Of a stretch of DNA of 64,000 nucleotides, positions 37,498 through 47,024 are shown piece after piece. A model generated the notes under the pieces. It had not been told where the DNA came from, made no database searches, and saw only the letters and a program-made list of their open reading frames with translations. Origin of the DNA: Acinetobacter tibetensis (GTDB lineage: Bacteria; Pseudomonadota; Gammaproteobacteria; Pseudomonadales; Moraxellaceae); assembly GCF_023824315.1 (NCBI RefSeq), contig NZ_CP098732.1, positions 3,286,001 through 3,350,000 on the forward strand, given 5' to 3'. Both the position numbers and the translations under genes were made by a program. Numbering within the stretch: position 1 is the first letter of the stretch; each line of letters opens with the position of its first letter.

Positions 37498-37535
37498 TTT
37501 TTGCGCTAAGCTTAAACCCAAGCTTGGCGCAAAAA
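37498..37535. repeat. 16-bp hairpin after ssuB
   Basis: TTTTTGCGCTAAGCTT and AAGCTTGGCGCAAAAA form a 16-bp stem with one G-U pair and a six-base loop, starting six bases after the ssuB stop. The stem starts with T and ends with A, the reverse of an intrinsic terminator, and no T run follows. It probably stabilises the mRNA 3' end or blocks read-through only partly. Confidence 0.6.
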
Positions 37536-37719
37536 TGCTAAGTGAAAAGGGATCAATCGCATTCGCAGCACTGTCATCAAACTGTAATATTTGAAATAAA
37601 AAATGACCCAAATTGATGCATTTTCCCGCTCCGCTATCCTTTTGATTTTTTTAATGGAATGAATGTGAAATCGCGCACTGTTTTTTATCCGTAAAATACA
37701 GGATTTCATCAAATTACCT

Positions 37720-37739
37720 GATTTGTTGATGCACAAATC
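37720..37739. promoter_or_regulatory. Candidate operator upstream of TetR-family gene
   Basis: GATTTGT and ACAAATC form a perfect 7-bp inverted repeat with six bases between, 50 bases before the TetR-family start codon. Autoregulatory TetR operators often have this form. No match to a known operator is claimed. Confidence 0.45.
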
Positions 37740-37789
37740 TGATGATTTGCCGTACAATTTGAGCTTCCCTGAATTTTTTAAAGCTACGA

Positions 37790-38413
37790 ATGGAACAAAA
37801 AAAGAGTACTCAAAAGCGCCATCAATTGCTGAATGCCGCACTTGATGTTTTTTCCTTATATGGATTTAACGGGGCTAGTTTAGATGAAATTGCTCAACTT
37901 GCAGAAATGCATAAGTCGAACATTTTTTACTACTATGAAAATAAAGAAGCACTGTATGTTGAAGTGCTAACCACCGTTTTACAAAAATGGTTAGCACCTC
38001 TGCAAATGCTCGAATCAGAGCTTGAGCCGACAGAAGCCATTACCAATTACTTAATGCAAAAAATTGAGCTGTCGCGCACTCAGCCCAAAGCATCACGTTT
38101 GTTTGCCTTAGAAATTATCCAAGGTGCACCGCATATCTTAGAAATTCTCAAAGGACCGCTTAAGAAACTGGTCAAGCGTAAAGCCAAAGTCATTAGCATG
38201 TGGCAAGAACAAGGTAAAATTTCAGCAGATATCGATCCTGAATTGCTCATTCTCAATATCTGGGCTGTGACGCAAAACTACGCCGACTTTGCGACTCAAA
38301 TGGAAATGGTAACAGGTAAAACCTTGCGCAACCGCAGTATGCAACAACGTGTGATTCAACATACCGTCCATATGATGCTATACGGCATTCTACCGCGTGA
38401 GCAACACAACTAA
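37790..38413 (+). CDS. TetR-family regulator, RutR-like
   Basis: A 207-residue repressor. The HTH is ASLDEIAQLAEMHKSNIFYYYENKEALYVEV. The C-terminal domain (RLFALEIIQGAPHI, VISMWQEQGKISADIDPELLILNIWAVTQNYADF) resembles the RutR/YcdC group, which controls pyrimidine and related catabolism in E. coli. No rut genes are nearby. It lies downstream of the ssu cluster on the same strand, but a 298-base gap with its own candidate operator suggests separate control. Confidence 0.75.
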   Translation: MEQKKSTQKRHQLLNAALDVFSLYGFNGASLDEIAQLAEMHKSNIFYYYENKEALYVEVLTTVLQKWLAPLQMLESELEPTEAITNYLMQKIELSRTQPKASRLFALEIIQGAPHILEILKGPLKKLVKRKAKVISMWQEQGKISADIDPELLILNIWAVTQNYADFATQMEMVTGKTLRNRSMQQRVIQHTVHMMLYGILPREQHN

Positions 38414-38435
38414 GCCCTATATTGATTTTGGCATA

Positions 38436-38457
38436 CGACCATAGACGCCTATGGTCG
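38436..38457. terminator. Hairpin between convergent TetR and nucleosidase genes
   Basis: A perfect 9-bp stem, CGACCATAG and CTATGGTCG, has an ACGC loop and lies between convergent genes. There is no T run, so a terminator role is uncertain. Confidence 0.45.
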
Positions 38458-38466
38458 CCGAGCCAA

Positions 38467-39036
38467 TTAAGCCGAAATAGACTGATATAACGACAATAAC
38501 TTTTTCGCCCCGAGCATTAAATTATCTTCCCAATCAAGATGCGCACTATCGTCTGCACCATCAGTAATATATTTGACTGAAATTAAACGTACCCCCAGTT
38601 TTTTACACACTTTGGCCATGGCATAGCCTTCCATATCAACCAAATGACATGGGACTTTCGGTTGACCTGTCTCAAAGCTATCCCCTGTTCCACACACACC
38701 CTTCGGCAAATGGGCAAAATAAGGTTCTAGATCAATCGCCGCAGGATGGTCATGATCCATAGGCGTTACCCCCACGGCAAAACCGAGCGGTGAAACATCC
38801 ATATCGCGCTGTACAAAGCTGGTTACTTCAACCAATGCATGACGGTCAAAGTGCGAACTGCCTGCACTACCAAGGTTTAATAAAGTTTTGCAGCCTGTCG
38901 CCTGAATCACTTCAAAGGCTTTAAATGCCGCATTAACCTTGCCAATGCCACTGTAATGCACATCAATCTGTGCTTGCTCAAATAAACCTTTCGACTCATT
39001 TGGTAAAGCCATAATCAGCGCCAAAGAAGATTTCAT
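38467..39036 (-). CDS. MTA/SAH nucleosidase-like phosphorylase family protein
   Basis: A 189-residue protein of the PNP/UDP phosphorylase superfamily (PF01048). ALIMALPNESKGLF starts the domain, LLNLGSAGSS is the glycine-rich loop, VDMEGYAMAKVCKKLGV is the purine/ribose-binding Met-Glu region of MTA/SAH nucleosidases, and YITDGADDSA carries the catalytic-type Asp. It is shorter than E. coli MtnN (232 residues). ATG 39036 fits the family start better than the in-frame 39105. It probably cleaves methylthioadenosine, S-adenosylhomocysteine or a related nucleoside. Confidence 0.7.
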   Translation of the reverse strand: MKSSLALIMALPNESKGLFEQAQIDVHYSGIGKVNAAFKAFEVIQATGCKTLLNLGSAGSSHFDRHALVEVTSFVQRDMDVSPLGFAVGVTPMDHDHPAAIDLEPYFAHLPKGVCGTGDSFETGQPKVPCHLVDMEGYAMAKVCKKLGVRLISVKYITDGADDSAHLDWEDNLMLGAKKLLSLYQSISA

Positions 39037-39140
39037 TGCACTACTCAAAATCAGAATTGTGCTATTAAAAATCAAAACCACCCTGTGTGCAAATTCTCCC
39101 GTCATCTACATCTCAATTTTTTGTCCCCAGCTAGATGCGG

Positions 39141-40271
39141 TTATTTTTGTTGCAGATACAGATTTAAACACGGTGAGAAGAAAAGCCGCCCTGCATAAAA
39201 CCCAGCCATGGTTTTGCTCATGACCACTCCCCATAACAGCATCAACAAGATTGCCAAGCCATAGCCTATATTCAGTAACCAATAAAGCTGCAATTGCTGG
39301 GCAAGTTGTAAAGTGGCCAAACTAAATACGCCTAAGGGAAAAGTCATGCCCCACCAACCTAAATTAAAAATCAAATGTGAACCTGCATGTTTCAGGGTAA
39401 TCATGATCGCTATTCCTAACCACCACACCCCAAAACCAAGCAGCAACAAACTGCTCAAAACCCCTGCCTGATGGAGAAACTCACCCAGTCCTGTAAAATG
39501 TGTTGCATGTAGTAAGCGTGTAGCTTGCTGACCCAAAAGTAACAACGCCAATGCTCCTGTGCCAATCGGCCCGACCGCCAACCAGCCTGTCATGGCCAAT
39601 TCCTGACTGGGCAATTGATGCAAGGCCAAACGCAAAAATAAAATGCCCAAAATCAGCATGGCAGGAAAAACTGAAATGCCCCACAAAATATAGCTGCCAA
39701 ATAAAATACCCACGGCATGAGGACTGACTGGCAAATGCTGTAACAACACTGCACCCGAAGCTGCCGCCACTTCACAGGCAACTATCGGAAGTAACCAGAC
39801 TGCGGTCATCTGTTGTAATTGATGGCGCTGACAACTGAACATACAAAATGGCACCACAAACGCCACCATCACGGCCATCAATACGTCGAGATACCACAAC
39901 CATTCAGCAACACCTATTATGGCTGCACCATACAGTACTACCCCATATTTCAAAGCGCCATTAATCAGCGTCGCCAATACCATTGGAATGGTGCCTAAAA
40001 ATAAACTCATACTGGGATGAGCAAAAATCTGTTTGGCTTCCTGTGGGTACAGCAGCCAACGCAAACCATACAAACTGCTAAATAAGATAAAAAGCAGCCC
40101 ATTGAACACCCACAATCCCGCACCCAATTGCCAAAAAATAGGATGCACAAGACTAAACTCCGCCAATACAATCGACAAAATGCCAGTCCCCATACAAACG
40201 GTAAACCAGTTCGGTGTAAACTGACGGATCACATCATGCCATTGTGGCAACTGATGAAAGGGTTTGTTCAT
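39141..40271 (-). CDS. TDT-family (SLAC1/TehA/Ssu1-like) transporter
   Basis: A 376-residue protein with ten membrane segments. It opens with RQFTPNWFTVCMGTGILSIVLA, the signature of the tellurite-resistance/dicarboxylate transporter family (PF03595). This N-terminus resembles fungal Ssu1 sulfite exporters and Mae1 more than E. coli TehA. The nearby SsuD releases sulfite, so sulfite efflux is an attractive but unproven role; malate or another anion is possible. It is 104 bases upstream of the nucleosidase gene on the same strand. Confidence 0.75.
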   Translation of the reverse strand: MNKPFHQLPQWHDVIRQFTPNWFTVCMGTGILSIVLAEFSLVHPIFWQLGAGLWVFNGLLFILFSSLYGLRWLLYPQEAKQIFAHPSMSLFLGTIPMVLATLINGALKYGVVLYGAAIIGVAEWLWYLDVLMAVMVAFVVPFCMFSCQRHQLQQMTAVWLLPIVACEVAAASGAVLLQHLPVSPHAVGILFGSYILWGISVFPAMLILGILFLRLALHQLPSQELAMTGWLAVGPIGTGALALLLLGQQATRLLHATHFTGLGEFLHQAGVLSSLLLLGFGVWWLGIAIMITLKHAGSHLIFNLGWWGMTFPLGVFSLATLQLAQQLQLYWLLNIGYGLAILLMLLWGVVMSKTMAGFYAGRLFFSPCLNLYLQQK

Positions 40272-40480
40272 GTGGCTTCAACCCAAATTAAGAAGTTATG
40301 TTGATATTACAACCCATTTTAAATAAGAAAAATTGATTATTGTTTATTTTTAAAATCAGCTTTTCTAATATTGACGCAGTAGATCAATAAATTTTTCTGG
40401 GTAAAAACACAACAACAAGACGAATGCTCAAGAATATGGCAATATATAAGCCTGATTATTTTTCATTTATTGATTAGCCC

Positions 40481-41482
40481 ATGAAGCTGCTCCGCCTGAA
40501 TGCTTTAGCGCCAGACTTTCAATTACCTCAAACCGCTGTGACGATTGGTAATTTTGATGGCGTCCATTTGGGACATCAAGCGATGATTCAGCAACTGAAA
40601 CAGGTTGCTGCACAACAACAACTCAAATCGTTAGTCATGATTTTTGAGCCACAGCCTTTAGAATTTTTTCAAGGCTATGAGGCTCCGCCACGCATCAGTT
40701 CACTTCGCGAAAAAGTCGAATACTTAACTGAATTGGGCGTGGACTATATTGCCGTGGCCAAGTTTGACAATACTTTCCGCAGCTTAAGTGCGGAAGCATT
40801 TGCCAGTATTTTAAAAGACCAACTGAATGCGCAAAGCCTCATATTGGGCGATGACTTTCACTTTGGCAAAAACCGACAAGGCAACAGTGAATTTCTGAAA
40901 AATTATGGCTTTGATGTTCATAATTTACACACCATTGCACTTGAAGGTGAACGGGTCAGTTCAACCCGTATTCGTCAAACCCTCGCAGCAGGTAATTTAG
41001 CACTCGCGGCACAGTTATTAGGGCGACCTTATAGCATCACAGGTCGGGTGCAATATGGCGACCAAATTGGACGAACCCTTGATTTTCCAACGATTAATGT
41101 ACGCCTCAACCGTCATAAACCTTGTTTAAATGGTATTTATGGTGTCGATGTGATTTGTGAAACTATGTCTTTACAAGACAAAGTTGTACAAGAGAATTCA
41201 GAACAAAAAGGAATTTTGGGTTATCAAGCAACAGCTTTGTTTGGTGCGGGGCATGTCGGAACACGACCTGCCATACAACAAGCGCATCCAGAATGGCGAT
41301 TAGAAGTACATTTTCCCAATGTTTCTGCTAATCTGTATGGCTTGTTAATGCGGGTCACTTTCTTAAACTACTTACATGGTGAAAAGAACTACCCTTCGCT
41401 GGAAGCACTTAAAGCGGGAATTGATGATGATGTGGTGAAACTACTAGAGTTTCGCCAAAACACCCCCACATTTCCCTTTTAA
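40481..41482 (+). CDS. ribF: RibF bifunctional riboflavin kinase / FAD synthetase
   Basis: A 333-residue enzyme. The N-terminal FAD synthetase has TIGNFDGVHLGHQAM (nucleotidyltransferase HxGH), GDDFHFGKNRQG and RVSSTRIRQTLAAG. The C-terminal flavokinase has YSITGRVQYGDQIGRTLDFPTIN. It makes FMN and FAD. It is the first gene of ribF-ileS-lspA-fkpB, as in many gammaproteobacteria. About 20 residues around DKVVQENSEQKGILGYQ form a longer loop than in E. coli. Confidence 0.94.
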   Translation: MKLLRLNALAPDFQLPQTAVTIGNFDGVHLGHQAMIQQLKQVAAQQQLKSLVMIFEPQPLEFFQGYEAPPRISSLREKVEYLTELGVDYIAVAKFDNTFRSLSAEAFASILKDQLNAQSLILGDDFHFGKNRQGNSEFLKNYGFDVHNLHTIALEGERVSSTRIRQTLAAGNLALAAQLLGRPYSITGRVQYGDQIGRTLDFPTINVRLNRHKPCLNGIYGVDVICETMSLQDKVVQENSEQKGILGYQATALFGAGHVGTRPAIQQAHPEWRLEVHFPNVSANLYGLLMRVTFLNYLHGEKNYPSLEALKAGIDDDVVKLLEFRQNTPTFPF

Positions 41483-41546
41483 ATACTAATCAATTTTATG
41501 TAAAACGCGTCAGCCGAGCCGCTGATTAAATTGGAAGACATCTTGC

Positions 41547-44393
41547 ATGAGCGATAAGCAAACTCCTGAAAATGCAGTGGATTATAAAGCCACACTAAAC
41601 CTCCCAGGTACTGAATTTGCAATGAAAGCAAATCTTGCAGTACGTGAAGCAAAATGGTTAGAAGAGTGGTATGCCGACAACATTTATCAGCAGATTCGTG
41701 CGTCGCGTATTGGCAAGAAAAAATATGTCCTGCATGACGGCCCTCCGTATGCCAATGGTCAAATCCATTTAGGTCACGCGGTCAATAAAGTCTTAAAAGA
41801 CATCATTATCAAAAGCCGCATCATGGATGGTTTTGATGCCCCCTACGTGCCGGGTTGGGACTGTCACGGTCTGCCAATCGAATTAAAAGTGGAAGAAAAA
41901 GTCGGTAAAGTGGGCGTGAAGGTAGATGCTTCAACTTTCCGTAAAGCTTGCCGTGAATATGCCTACACCCAAGTTGAACTGCAAAAGAAAGACTTTGTGC
42001 GTATGGGCGTATTTGGCGATTGGGATAATCCTTACCTGACCATGAACTTCAAGCAGGAAGCGGACATCGTTCGTTCGCTGGGCGCAATTGCAAAAGCAGG
42101 TCATATTGAACCGGGCTTAAAACCTGTCAACTGGTGTTTGGACTGTGGTTCAGCTTTGGCTGAAGCCGAAGTGGAATACGAAGACAAAAAATCAGATGCG
42201 ATTGACGTTGGTTTCGGTGTTGTTGATTTGGCGGATCTTTCTGCCCGTTTAGGTGTTGACGTTCAAGATACGACAGACATTGTGATCTGGACCACCACCC
42301 CGTGGACTTTACCAGCGAACCAAGCAGTAGCTTTGCACGCTGAACTTGAGTACCAATTGGTCAAAGCACGCGGTGAAGAAAAAGCAGAGCAAAACTTTAT
42401 CTTGGCGAAAAACTTAGTTGAATCTGCAACTGAACGTTATGGTTTTAACAGTGTTGAAGTTTTGGCTGAATTCACTGGGAATAAACTTGAGCATTTAAGC
42501 TTAAAACACCCACTCATCGCAGATCGCCAAGTGCCTGTGATTTTAGGTGAACACGTGACTGCCGATAGCGGTACAGGCGCAGTCCACACTGCACCTGGCC
42601 ATGGTGTGGACGACTATAAAGTTGGCTTACAGTACAACTTAAAAGTTGACAATCCAGTGGGTGGCAACGGCGTCTACTTACCAACGTCTCCAATTTTTGC
42701 TGGCGAACATATTTATAAAGCCAACCCACAAATCATTGCCGCTTTAAGCGAAGCTGGCAAATTGTGGGCGCACAAGCCAATCAAGCACAGCTACCCACAC
42801 TGCTGGCGCCACAAAACGCCGATTATCTTCCGTGCCACGCCACAGTGGTTTATCAGCATGGATGCTCAAGGTCTACGTCAAAACGCTTTAAATGCGATTG
42901 AAAACGAGATCAGTTTTGTGCCAGATTGGGGTAAAAACCGTATTCAAGCGATGATCGAAGGTCGTCCCGACTGGTGTATCTCACGTCAACGTACTTGGGG
43001 TGTGCCAATCCCATTCTTCGTGCATAAAGACACCAACGAGCTCCATCCACGCACAGCAGAGTTGATCGAAGAAGTTGCGAAACTGATCGAACAAGAAGGC
43101 ATTGACGCTTGGTATAACCGCGAAGCGAAAGACTTTATCGGGGATGAAGCAGAACAGTACAACTGTGTGCGTGACACTTTAGATGTGTGGTTCGACTCAG
43201 GCACAACGCACTATGCTGTGCTGCGTGAACGCGAAGAACTCACCGATCCTGCTGATTTATACCTTGAAGGTTCAGACCAGCACCGTGGCTGGTTCCAGTC
43301 TTCATTGTTGACTTCAATTGCCATCAATAAACGCGCACCGTACAAAGGCTTACTGACCCACGGTTTCGTGGTGGATGAAAAAGGCCGTAAGATGTCAAAA
43401 TCTTTAGGCAACATCATCACCCCGCAAGACATCATTAAAGATATGGGTGCAGATGGTTTACGTTTCTGGATTGCGTCGGCTGATTACCGTTATGAAATGA
43501 CCGCAGGTAAAGAAATCTTTAACCGTGCATCAGATGGCTATCGTCGTATCCGTAATACCTTGCGTTTCTTATTGGCAAACTTAAATGGTTTCACCCCATC
43601 GACTGATGCCCTGCCTGTAGATCAATTGATTGCACTAGATCAATACATCTTGCAACGTGCAACAGACGTACAGAAAACCATTCAACAAGCTTATGAGGAT
43701 ATGAACTTCCATATCGTCACCAATGCCTTAACTAACTTCTGTATTAACGACTTGGGTGGTTTCTACCTCGACATCATCAAAGACCGTCAGTACACCACCA
43801 AAGCAGATTCGCAAGCGCGCCATTCAGCTCAAACTGCGCTGTATCATTTGGTTCAAGCCTTTGTGCGTTGGATGTCACCGATTTTAAGCTTTACCGCACA
43901 AGAAGCATGGCCACTGATTCCAGAACAAACTGAGAAATATGTGTTCACTGCGGAATGGTATGACATTCCTATGTCATCGACTGCAAACTTATTGTCAGAA
44001 GCGGACTGGCAAACCTTGATTGCGGTGAAGTCTGCCGTGAACAAGCATATTGAAGTTGCACGCAACGAAAAACTGGTGGGTTCGAATCTCTCTGCCAAAG
44101 TCGAACTTTGGGCAAATGAAGAGTTGAAAGCGGTGCTAGATCGCCTAAGTGATGAGCTTCGCTTTGTCCTGATTACTTCACAAGTACAGGTCTATGCCTT
44201 TGATGCAACTCAGGGTCAGGAAGCCGATCTAGCGGGTTTACGCGTGCAAGTCTCTGCTGCGGAAGGTGAAAAATGTGCACGTTGCTGGCATGTCCTGCCA
44301 GATGTGAATACACATCACGAACATCCAGGGCTATGCGCACGTTGTATTATTAACCTCCCTACTGGTCAAGGCGAAGAGAGAAAATATGCCTAA
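41547..44393 (+). CDS. ileS: Isoleucyl-tRNA synthetase
   Basis: A 948-residue class I synthetase. The HIGH motif is [16 protein letters not shown], the editing domain contains [13 protein letters not shown] and [16 protein letters not shown], and KMSKS is in [15 protein letters not shown]-terminal zinc site is formed by two CxxC pairs ([15 protein letters not shown]). It is the bacterial (mupirocin-sensitive) type by length and motifs. It overlaps lspA by eight bases. Confidence 0.96.
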   Translation: MSDKQTPENAVDYKATLNLPGTEFAMKANLAVREAKWLEEWYADNIYQQIRASRIGKKKYVLHDGPPYANGQIHLGHAVNKVLKDIIIKSRIMDGFDAPYVPGWDCHGLPIELKVEEKVGKVGVKVDASTFRKACREYAYTQVELQKKDFVRMGVFGDWDNPYLTMNFKQEADIVRSLGAIAKAGHIEPGLKPVNWCLDCGSALAEAEVEYEDKKSDAIDVGFGVVDLADLSARLGVDVQDTTDIVIWTTTPWTLPANQAVALHAELEYQLVKARGEEKAEQNFILAKNLVESATERYGFNSVEVLAEFTGNKLEHLSLKHPLIADRQVPVILGEHVTADSGTGAVHTAPGHGVDDYKVGLQYNLKVDNPVGGNGVYLPTSPIFAGEHIYKANPQIIAALSEAGKLWAHKPIKHSYPHCWRHKTPIIFRATPQWFISMDAQGLRQNALNAIENEISFVPDWGKNRIQAMIEGRPDWCISRQRTWGVPIPFFVHKDTNELHPRTAELIEEVAKLIEQEGIDAWYNREAKDFIGDEAEQYNCVRDTLDVWFDSGTTHYAVLREREELTDPADLYLEGSDQHRGWFQSSLLTSIAINKRAPYKGLLTHGFVVDEKGRKMSKSLGNIITPQDIIKDMGADGLRFWIASADYRYEMTAGKEIFNRASDGYRRIRNTLRFLLANLNGFTPSTDALPVDQLIALDQYILQRATDVQKTIQQAYEDMNFHIVTNALTNFCINDLGGFYLDIIKDRQYTTKADSQARHSAQTALYHLVQAFVRWMSPILSFTAQEAWPLIPEQTEKYVFTAEWYDIPMSSTANLLSEADWQTLIAVKSAVNKHIEVARNEKLVGSNLSAKVELWANEELKAVLDRLSDELRFVLITSQVQVYAFDATQGQEADLAGLRVQVSAAEGEKCARCWHVLPDVNTHHEHPGLCARCIINLPTGQGEERKYA

Positions 44394-44928
44394 TCCACAA
44401 CAGAAAGCGGGCCTGTTTCAATTCTACCCACACAATTTGCTGTGGGTAGGATTATCTATTGTGGCGATTGTTCTAGATCAATGGACCAAATGGATTGCGT
44501 CTACGCACCTGAATTATGCAGATCCGGTACCTGTACTGCCTTTTTTAAATTGGACCTTGTTACATAACTATGGCGCAGCCTTTAGTTTCTTGTCCGATGC
44601 TGGCGGTTGGCAACGTTATTTCTTTACCTCACTTGCAGCCTTGGTTTCAGTGATTTTTGTGTTTTGGCTGATGCGCATGCCAAAACACATCACGATTTTA
44701 CCCATGGCAATTGCCCTGATTTTAGGTGGTGCTGTAGGAAATTTAATTGATCGCGTCACCTTGGGTTATGTGGTCGATTTTATTCATGTCTATTACAACA
44801 ATAGTCACTTCCCTGCATTTAACCTTGCCGACAGTGCCATTACCTTGGGCACCATTCTGCTGCTTATAGATACGTTTTTCTTAGAAAAACATCGAATTCA
44901 ACGTGCGGATATGCAACACCATGAATGA
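44386..44928 (+). CDS. lspA: LspA lipoprotein signal peptidase II
   Basis: A 180-residue inner-membrane aspartyl protease with four membrane segments. The catalytic aspartates lie in [16 protein letters not shown] and [11 protein letters not shown]. It removes signal peptides from prolipoproteins such as Wza and the SsuA copies encoded here. It overlaps ileS upstream and fkpB downstream by eight bases each. Confidence 0.95.
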   Translation: MPNPQQKAGLFQFYPHNLLWVGLSIVAIVLDQWTKWIASTHLNYADPVPVLPFLNWTLLHNYGAAFSFLSDAGGWQRYFFTSLAALVSVIFVFWLMRMPKHITILPMAIALILGGAVGNLIDRVTLGYVVDFIHVYYNNSHFPAFNLADSAITLGTILLLIDTFFLEKHRIQRADMQHHE

Positions 44929-45403
44929 AATTATTAATCCAAATGAAGAAACTCGTATTGAACACGGTTCAAAAGTCGATCTTCATTTTTCCGTTGCCAT
45001 TGAAAATGGCGTAGAAATTGACAATACCCGTAGCCGTGCTGAACCTGTCAGCTTAGTGATGGGCGATGGCAGTTTACTCCCAGGTTTTGAAAAATCCCTA
45101 TTTGGTCTACGTGCAGGTGACCGTCGTACCGTCAGCCTTCCGCCAGAAGATGCGTTTGGACCATGGAACCCTGAAAATGTGCAGACATTTGATACGGTAA
45201 AATTCGAGCAACGCCCTATTGAAGGCCACATGATTGAGTTTGAAGATAAAGCCAAACAAAGTCTGTATGGCGTCGTTAAAACTGTCGGTGATGACATTAC
45301 CGAAGTGGATTTTAACCATCCATTGGCGGGTAAAAACATTACCTTTGAAGTGGAAATCTTCAAAGTGACTCCTGCGGGTCAACAAGGCGTGAAATTCATG
45401 TAA
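44921..45403 (+). CDS. fkpB: FkpB (SlpA-like) FKBP-type peptidyl-prolyl isomerase
   Basis: A 160-residue cytoplasmic FKBP of the SlyD/SlpA group. KVDLHFSVAIENGVEIDNTRS, GDGSLLPGFEKSLFGLRAGD and the inserted flap (LPPEDAFGPWNPENV) are present, and GKNITFEVEIFKV ends it. ATG 44921, inside the lspA end, fits the family start. ispH, which often follows fkpB, is absent; a terminator closes the operon. Confidence 0.92.
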   Translation: MNEIINPNEETRIEHGSKVDLHFSVAIENGVEIDNTRSRAEPVSLVMGDGSLLPGFEKSLFGLRAGDRRTVSLPPEDAFGPWNPENVQTFDTVKFEQRPIEGHMIEFEDKAKQSLYGVVKTVGDDITEVDFNHPLAGKNITFEVEIFKVTPAGQQGVKFM

Positions 45404-45422
45404 AAGCCTGCTTTTACAACAT

Positions 45423-45453
45423 AAAAAACCCTTCAACTGTGAAGGGTTTTTTT
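45423..45453. terminator. Bidirectional terminator after fkpB
   Basis: AAAAAACCCTTCA and TGAAGGGTTTTTT form a stem around a four-base loop with A and T runs. It serves ribF-fkpB and the convergent DUF1624 gene. Confidence 0.9.
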
Positions 45454-45468
45454 ATGCCGTACAGAAAA

Positions 45469-46617
45469 CTAAAGATATTTTAATAACGGAATCTGCTTAT
45501 TCTGATGCTTAAATTTAGAAAACCACAGCATCAAAGGATAAAGCACGATGCACAGGATAATCGCAATCCACCAAAGGGTAGATACTTGATTTACCCCAAA
45601 GTAGTCACCATGATTCTGTCCCCAAAGCGCCACGGCAAGCACATACAGTAATTTTAAAACAAATAAATGCACAATATAAAAGAACATCGGTACTGAGCCA
45701 TAAATAATTAAGGGACGTACCCATGCCCGCTGTTGCACTTTTTCCAATACCACAAGCAGTAACAGCCCCAAGCCAACATTCCATAAAATAAACAATAAGG
45801 ACGGCGGATACTTGGTCAGATTAAAAAAGCTCATCAAGGTTTGCAGTGGCGTCGACATTTCTAACCATGCACTATCACCATAAAAATTTAACATTCGGAG
45901 TATCAGAAACACGGTGATACTGCCACAGCCAAATACCCATAAATATATACTTCTTCGTTGTGGCGTCATCTGCGCTTGAAAAACAGTTGCCCCAATACTA
46001 TAACCCAGTAAAATCACTCCAATCCAAGGCAGTACAGGATAAGAAGTACGAAGTTTGAGGAATTCCCCCCATTCAATCCAACCACGCTCATGTAAAATCA
46101 ACCAGATCGGCTGTAAAATAGGCATTTGTTGCAAGGAAACCTGATCCAACAGGTTATGCCCAAAAATAATCAATATAGCAATCAACCACAGAATTCTCTG
46201 TGGCAACCCAATCAGCATCGCCAAAACAATCATGCTGATACCAATGGCCCAAATCACTTGTAGATAAATCACGTGCGGTGGGAACTGTCCTGTCCATGTA
46301 AAATTAATCACCAACAACTCGAGTATCACTAAAAATAAACCACGTTTAAGCAAAAACTCGCGCGTCATGCTCAAACTGTTGTGTTTAGCTTGGTATAAAT
46401 ACGCTGATAATCCCGTCAAAACCACAAAAACTGGAGCACACAAATGTGCCAAAATACGGCTAAAGAACAAACTGGCTTCCGTTTCCTCAATACGCATGGG
46501 GTCGGGAACTTGATGATGTAAATAAAAGGTTTCACGGACATGGTCGACCATCATAATTAAAATGACCAGACCACGAAGTGCATCAATCGCTTGAAGGCGT
46601 TGGGAAAGTGCAGACAT
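45469..46617 (-). CDS. DUF1624/HGSNAT-like integral membrane protein
   Basis: A 382-residue protein with about ten membrane segments. It starts RLQAIDALRGLVILIMMVDHVRET, the DALRG...DH signature shared by DUF1624 and heparan-alpha-glucosaminide N-acetyltransferase-like membrane acyltransferases. The family is thought to acylate sugars at the membrane, but no substrate is known for this protein. It stands alone, separated from the chorismate mutase gene by 119 bases. Confidence 0.75.
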   Translation of the reverse strand: MSALSQRLQAIDALRGLVILIMMVDHVRETFYLHHQVPDPMRIEETEASLFFSRILAHLCAPVFVVLTGLSAYLYQAKHNSLSMTREFLLKRGLFLVILELLVINFTWTGQFPPHVIYLQVIWAIGISMIVLAMLIGLPQRILWLIAILIIFGHNLLDQVSLQQMPILQPIWLILHERGWIEWGEFLKLRTSYPVLPWIGVILLGYSIGATVFQAQMTPQRRSIYLWVFGCGSITVFLILRMLNFYGDSAWLEMSTPLQTLMSFFNLTKYPPSLLFILWNVGLGLLLLVVLEKVQQRAWVRPLIIYGSVPMFFYIVHLFVLKLLYVLAVALWGQNHGDYFGVNQVSTLWWIAIILCIVLYPLMLWFSKFKHQNKQIPLLKYL

Positions 46618-46736
46618 GATGAAATAAATAGATATGTTATAATATTACATATACTATGCGTTTTTGAACCCAAAATAAACCCAAGCGCGCTATTTAGCAC
46701 GCCTAATTTTTAAGATAAATTAAATAAAAATAGGAT

Positions 46737-47024
46737 TTATGGGCGAATTTCTTTGAGCTCACGGCGAATAAAATGCTGAATCATTTCCCGATAAATCTGT
46801 TCAATTAAATCAGGGTCGGTGCCCTGTTGTGCCGCCTGTTTACGAACTTTGGTAATCACCTGCTCTACCCGTTCTGGAGATTGCACTTCATGTTCAGTGC
46901 GCTTAAAACGTACCGCTTGATCGACATAAAACTGTCGGGTGGTAATGAGCTCAATCAGGTGCTGATCAATCACATCAATTTTATCTCGAACTTGCTCGAG
47001 CGACTCACATTTCTCTTTCTGCAT
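46737..47024 (-). CDS. AroQ-class chorismate mutase (or PchB-like lyase)
   Basis: A 95-residue all-helical chorismate mutase type II domain (PF01817). LEQVRDKIDVIDQHLIELITTRQFYVDQAVRFK holds the conserved Arg and Lys, and SPERVEQVITKVRKQA follows. It stands alone, not fused to prephenate dehydratase. Isochorismate-pyruvate lyases (PchB) share this fold; no salicylate genes are nearby, so chorismate mutase is preferred. It overlaps the upstream gene by 20 bases, so translation is probably coupled. Confidence 0.82.
   Translation of the reverse strand: MQKEKCESLEQVRDKIDVIDQHLIELITTRQFYVDQAVRFKRTEHEVQSPERVEQVITKVRKQAAQQGTDPDLIEQIYREMIQHFIRRELKEIRP

Noticed and set aside
37498..37535. Intrinsic terminator after ssuB
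   Set aside because: The stem has T at the 5' side and A at the 3' side with no following T run, so it was listed as a hairpin rather than a terminator.
42541..42570. Second parS-like CACGTG in ileS
   Set aside because: The arms (TGAACACGTGACTGCC) do not match the parS consensus outside the central six bases.
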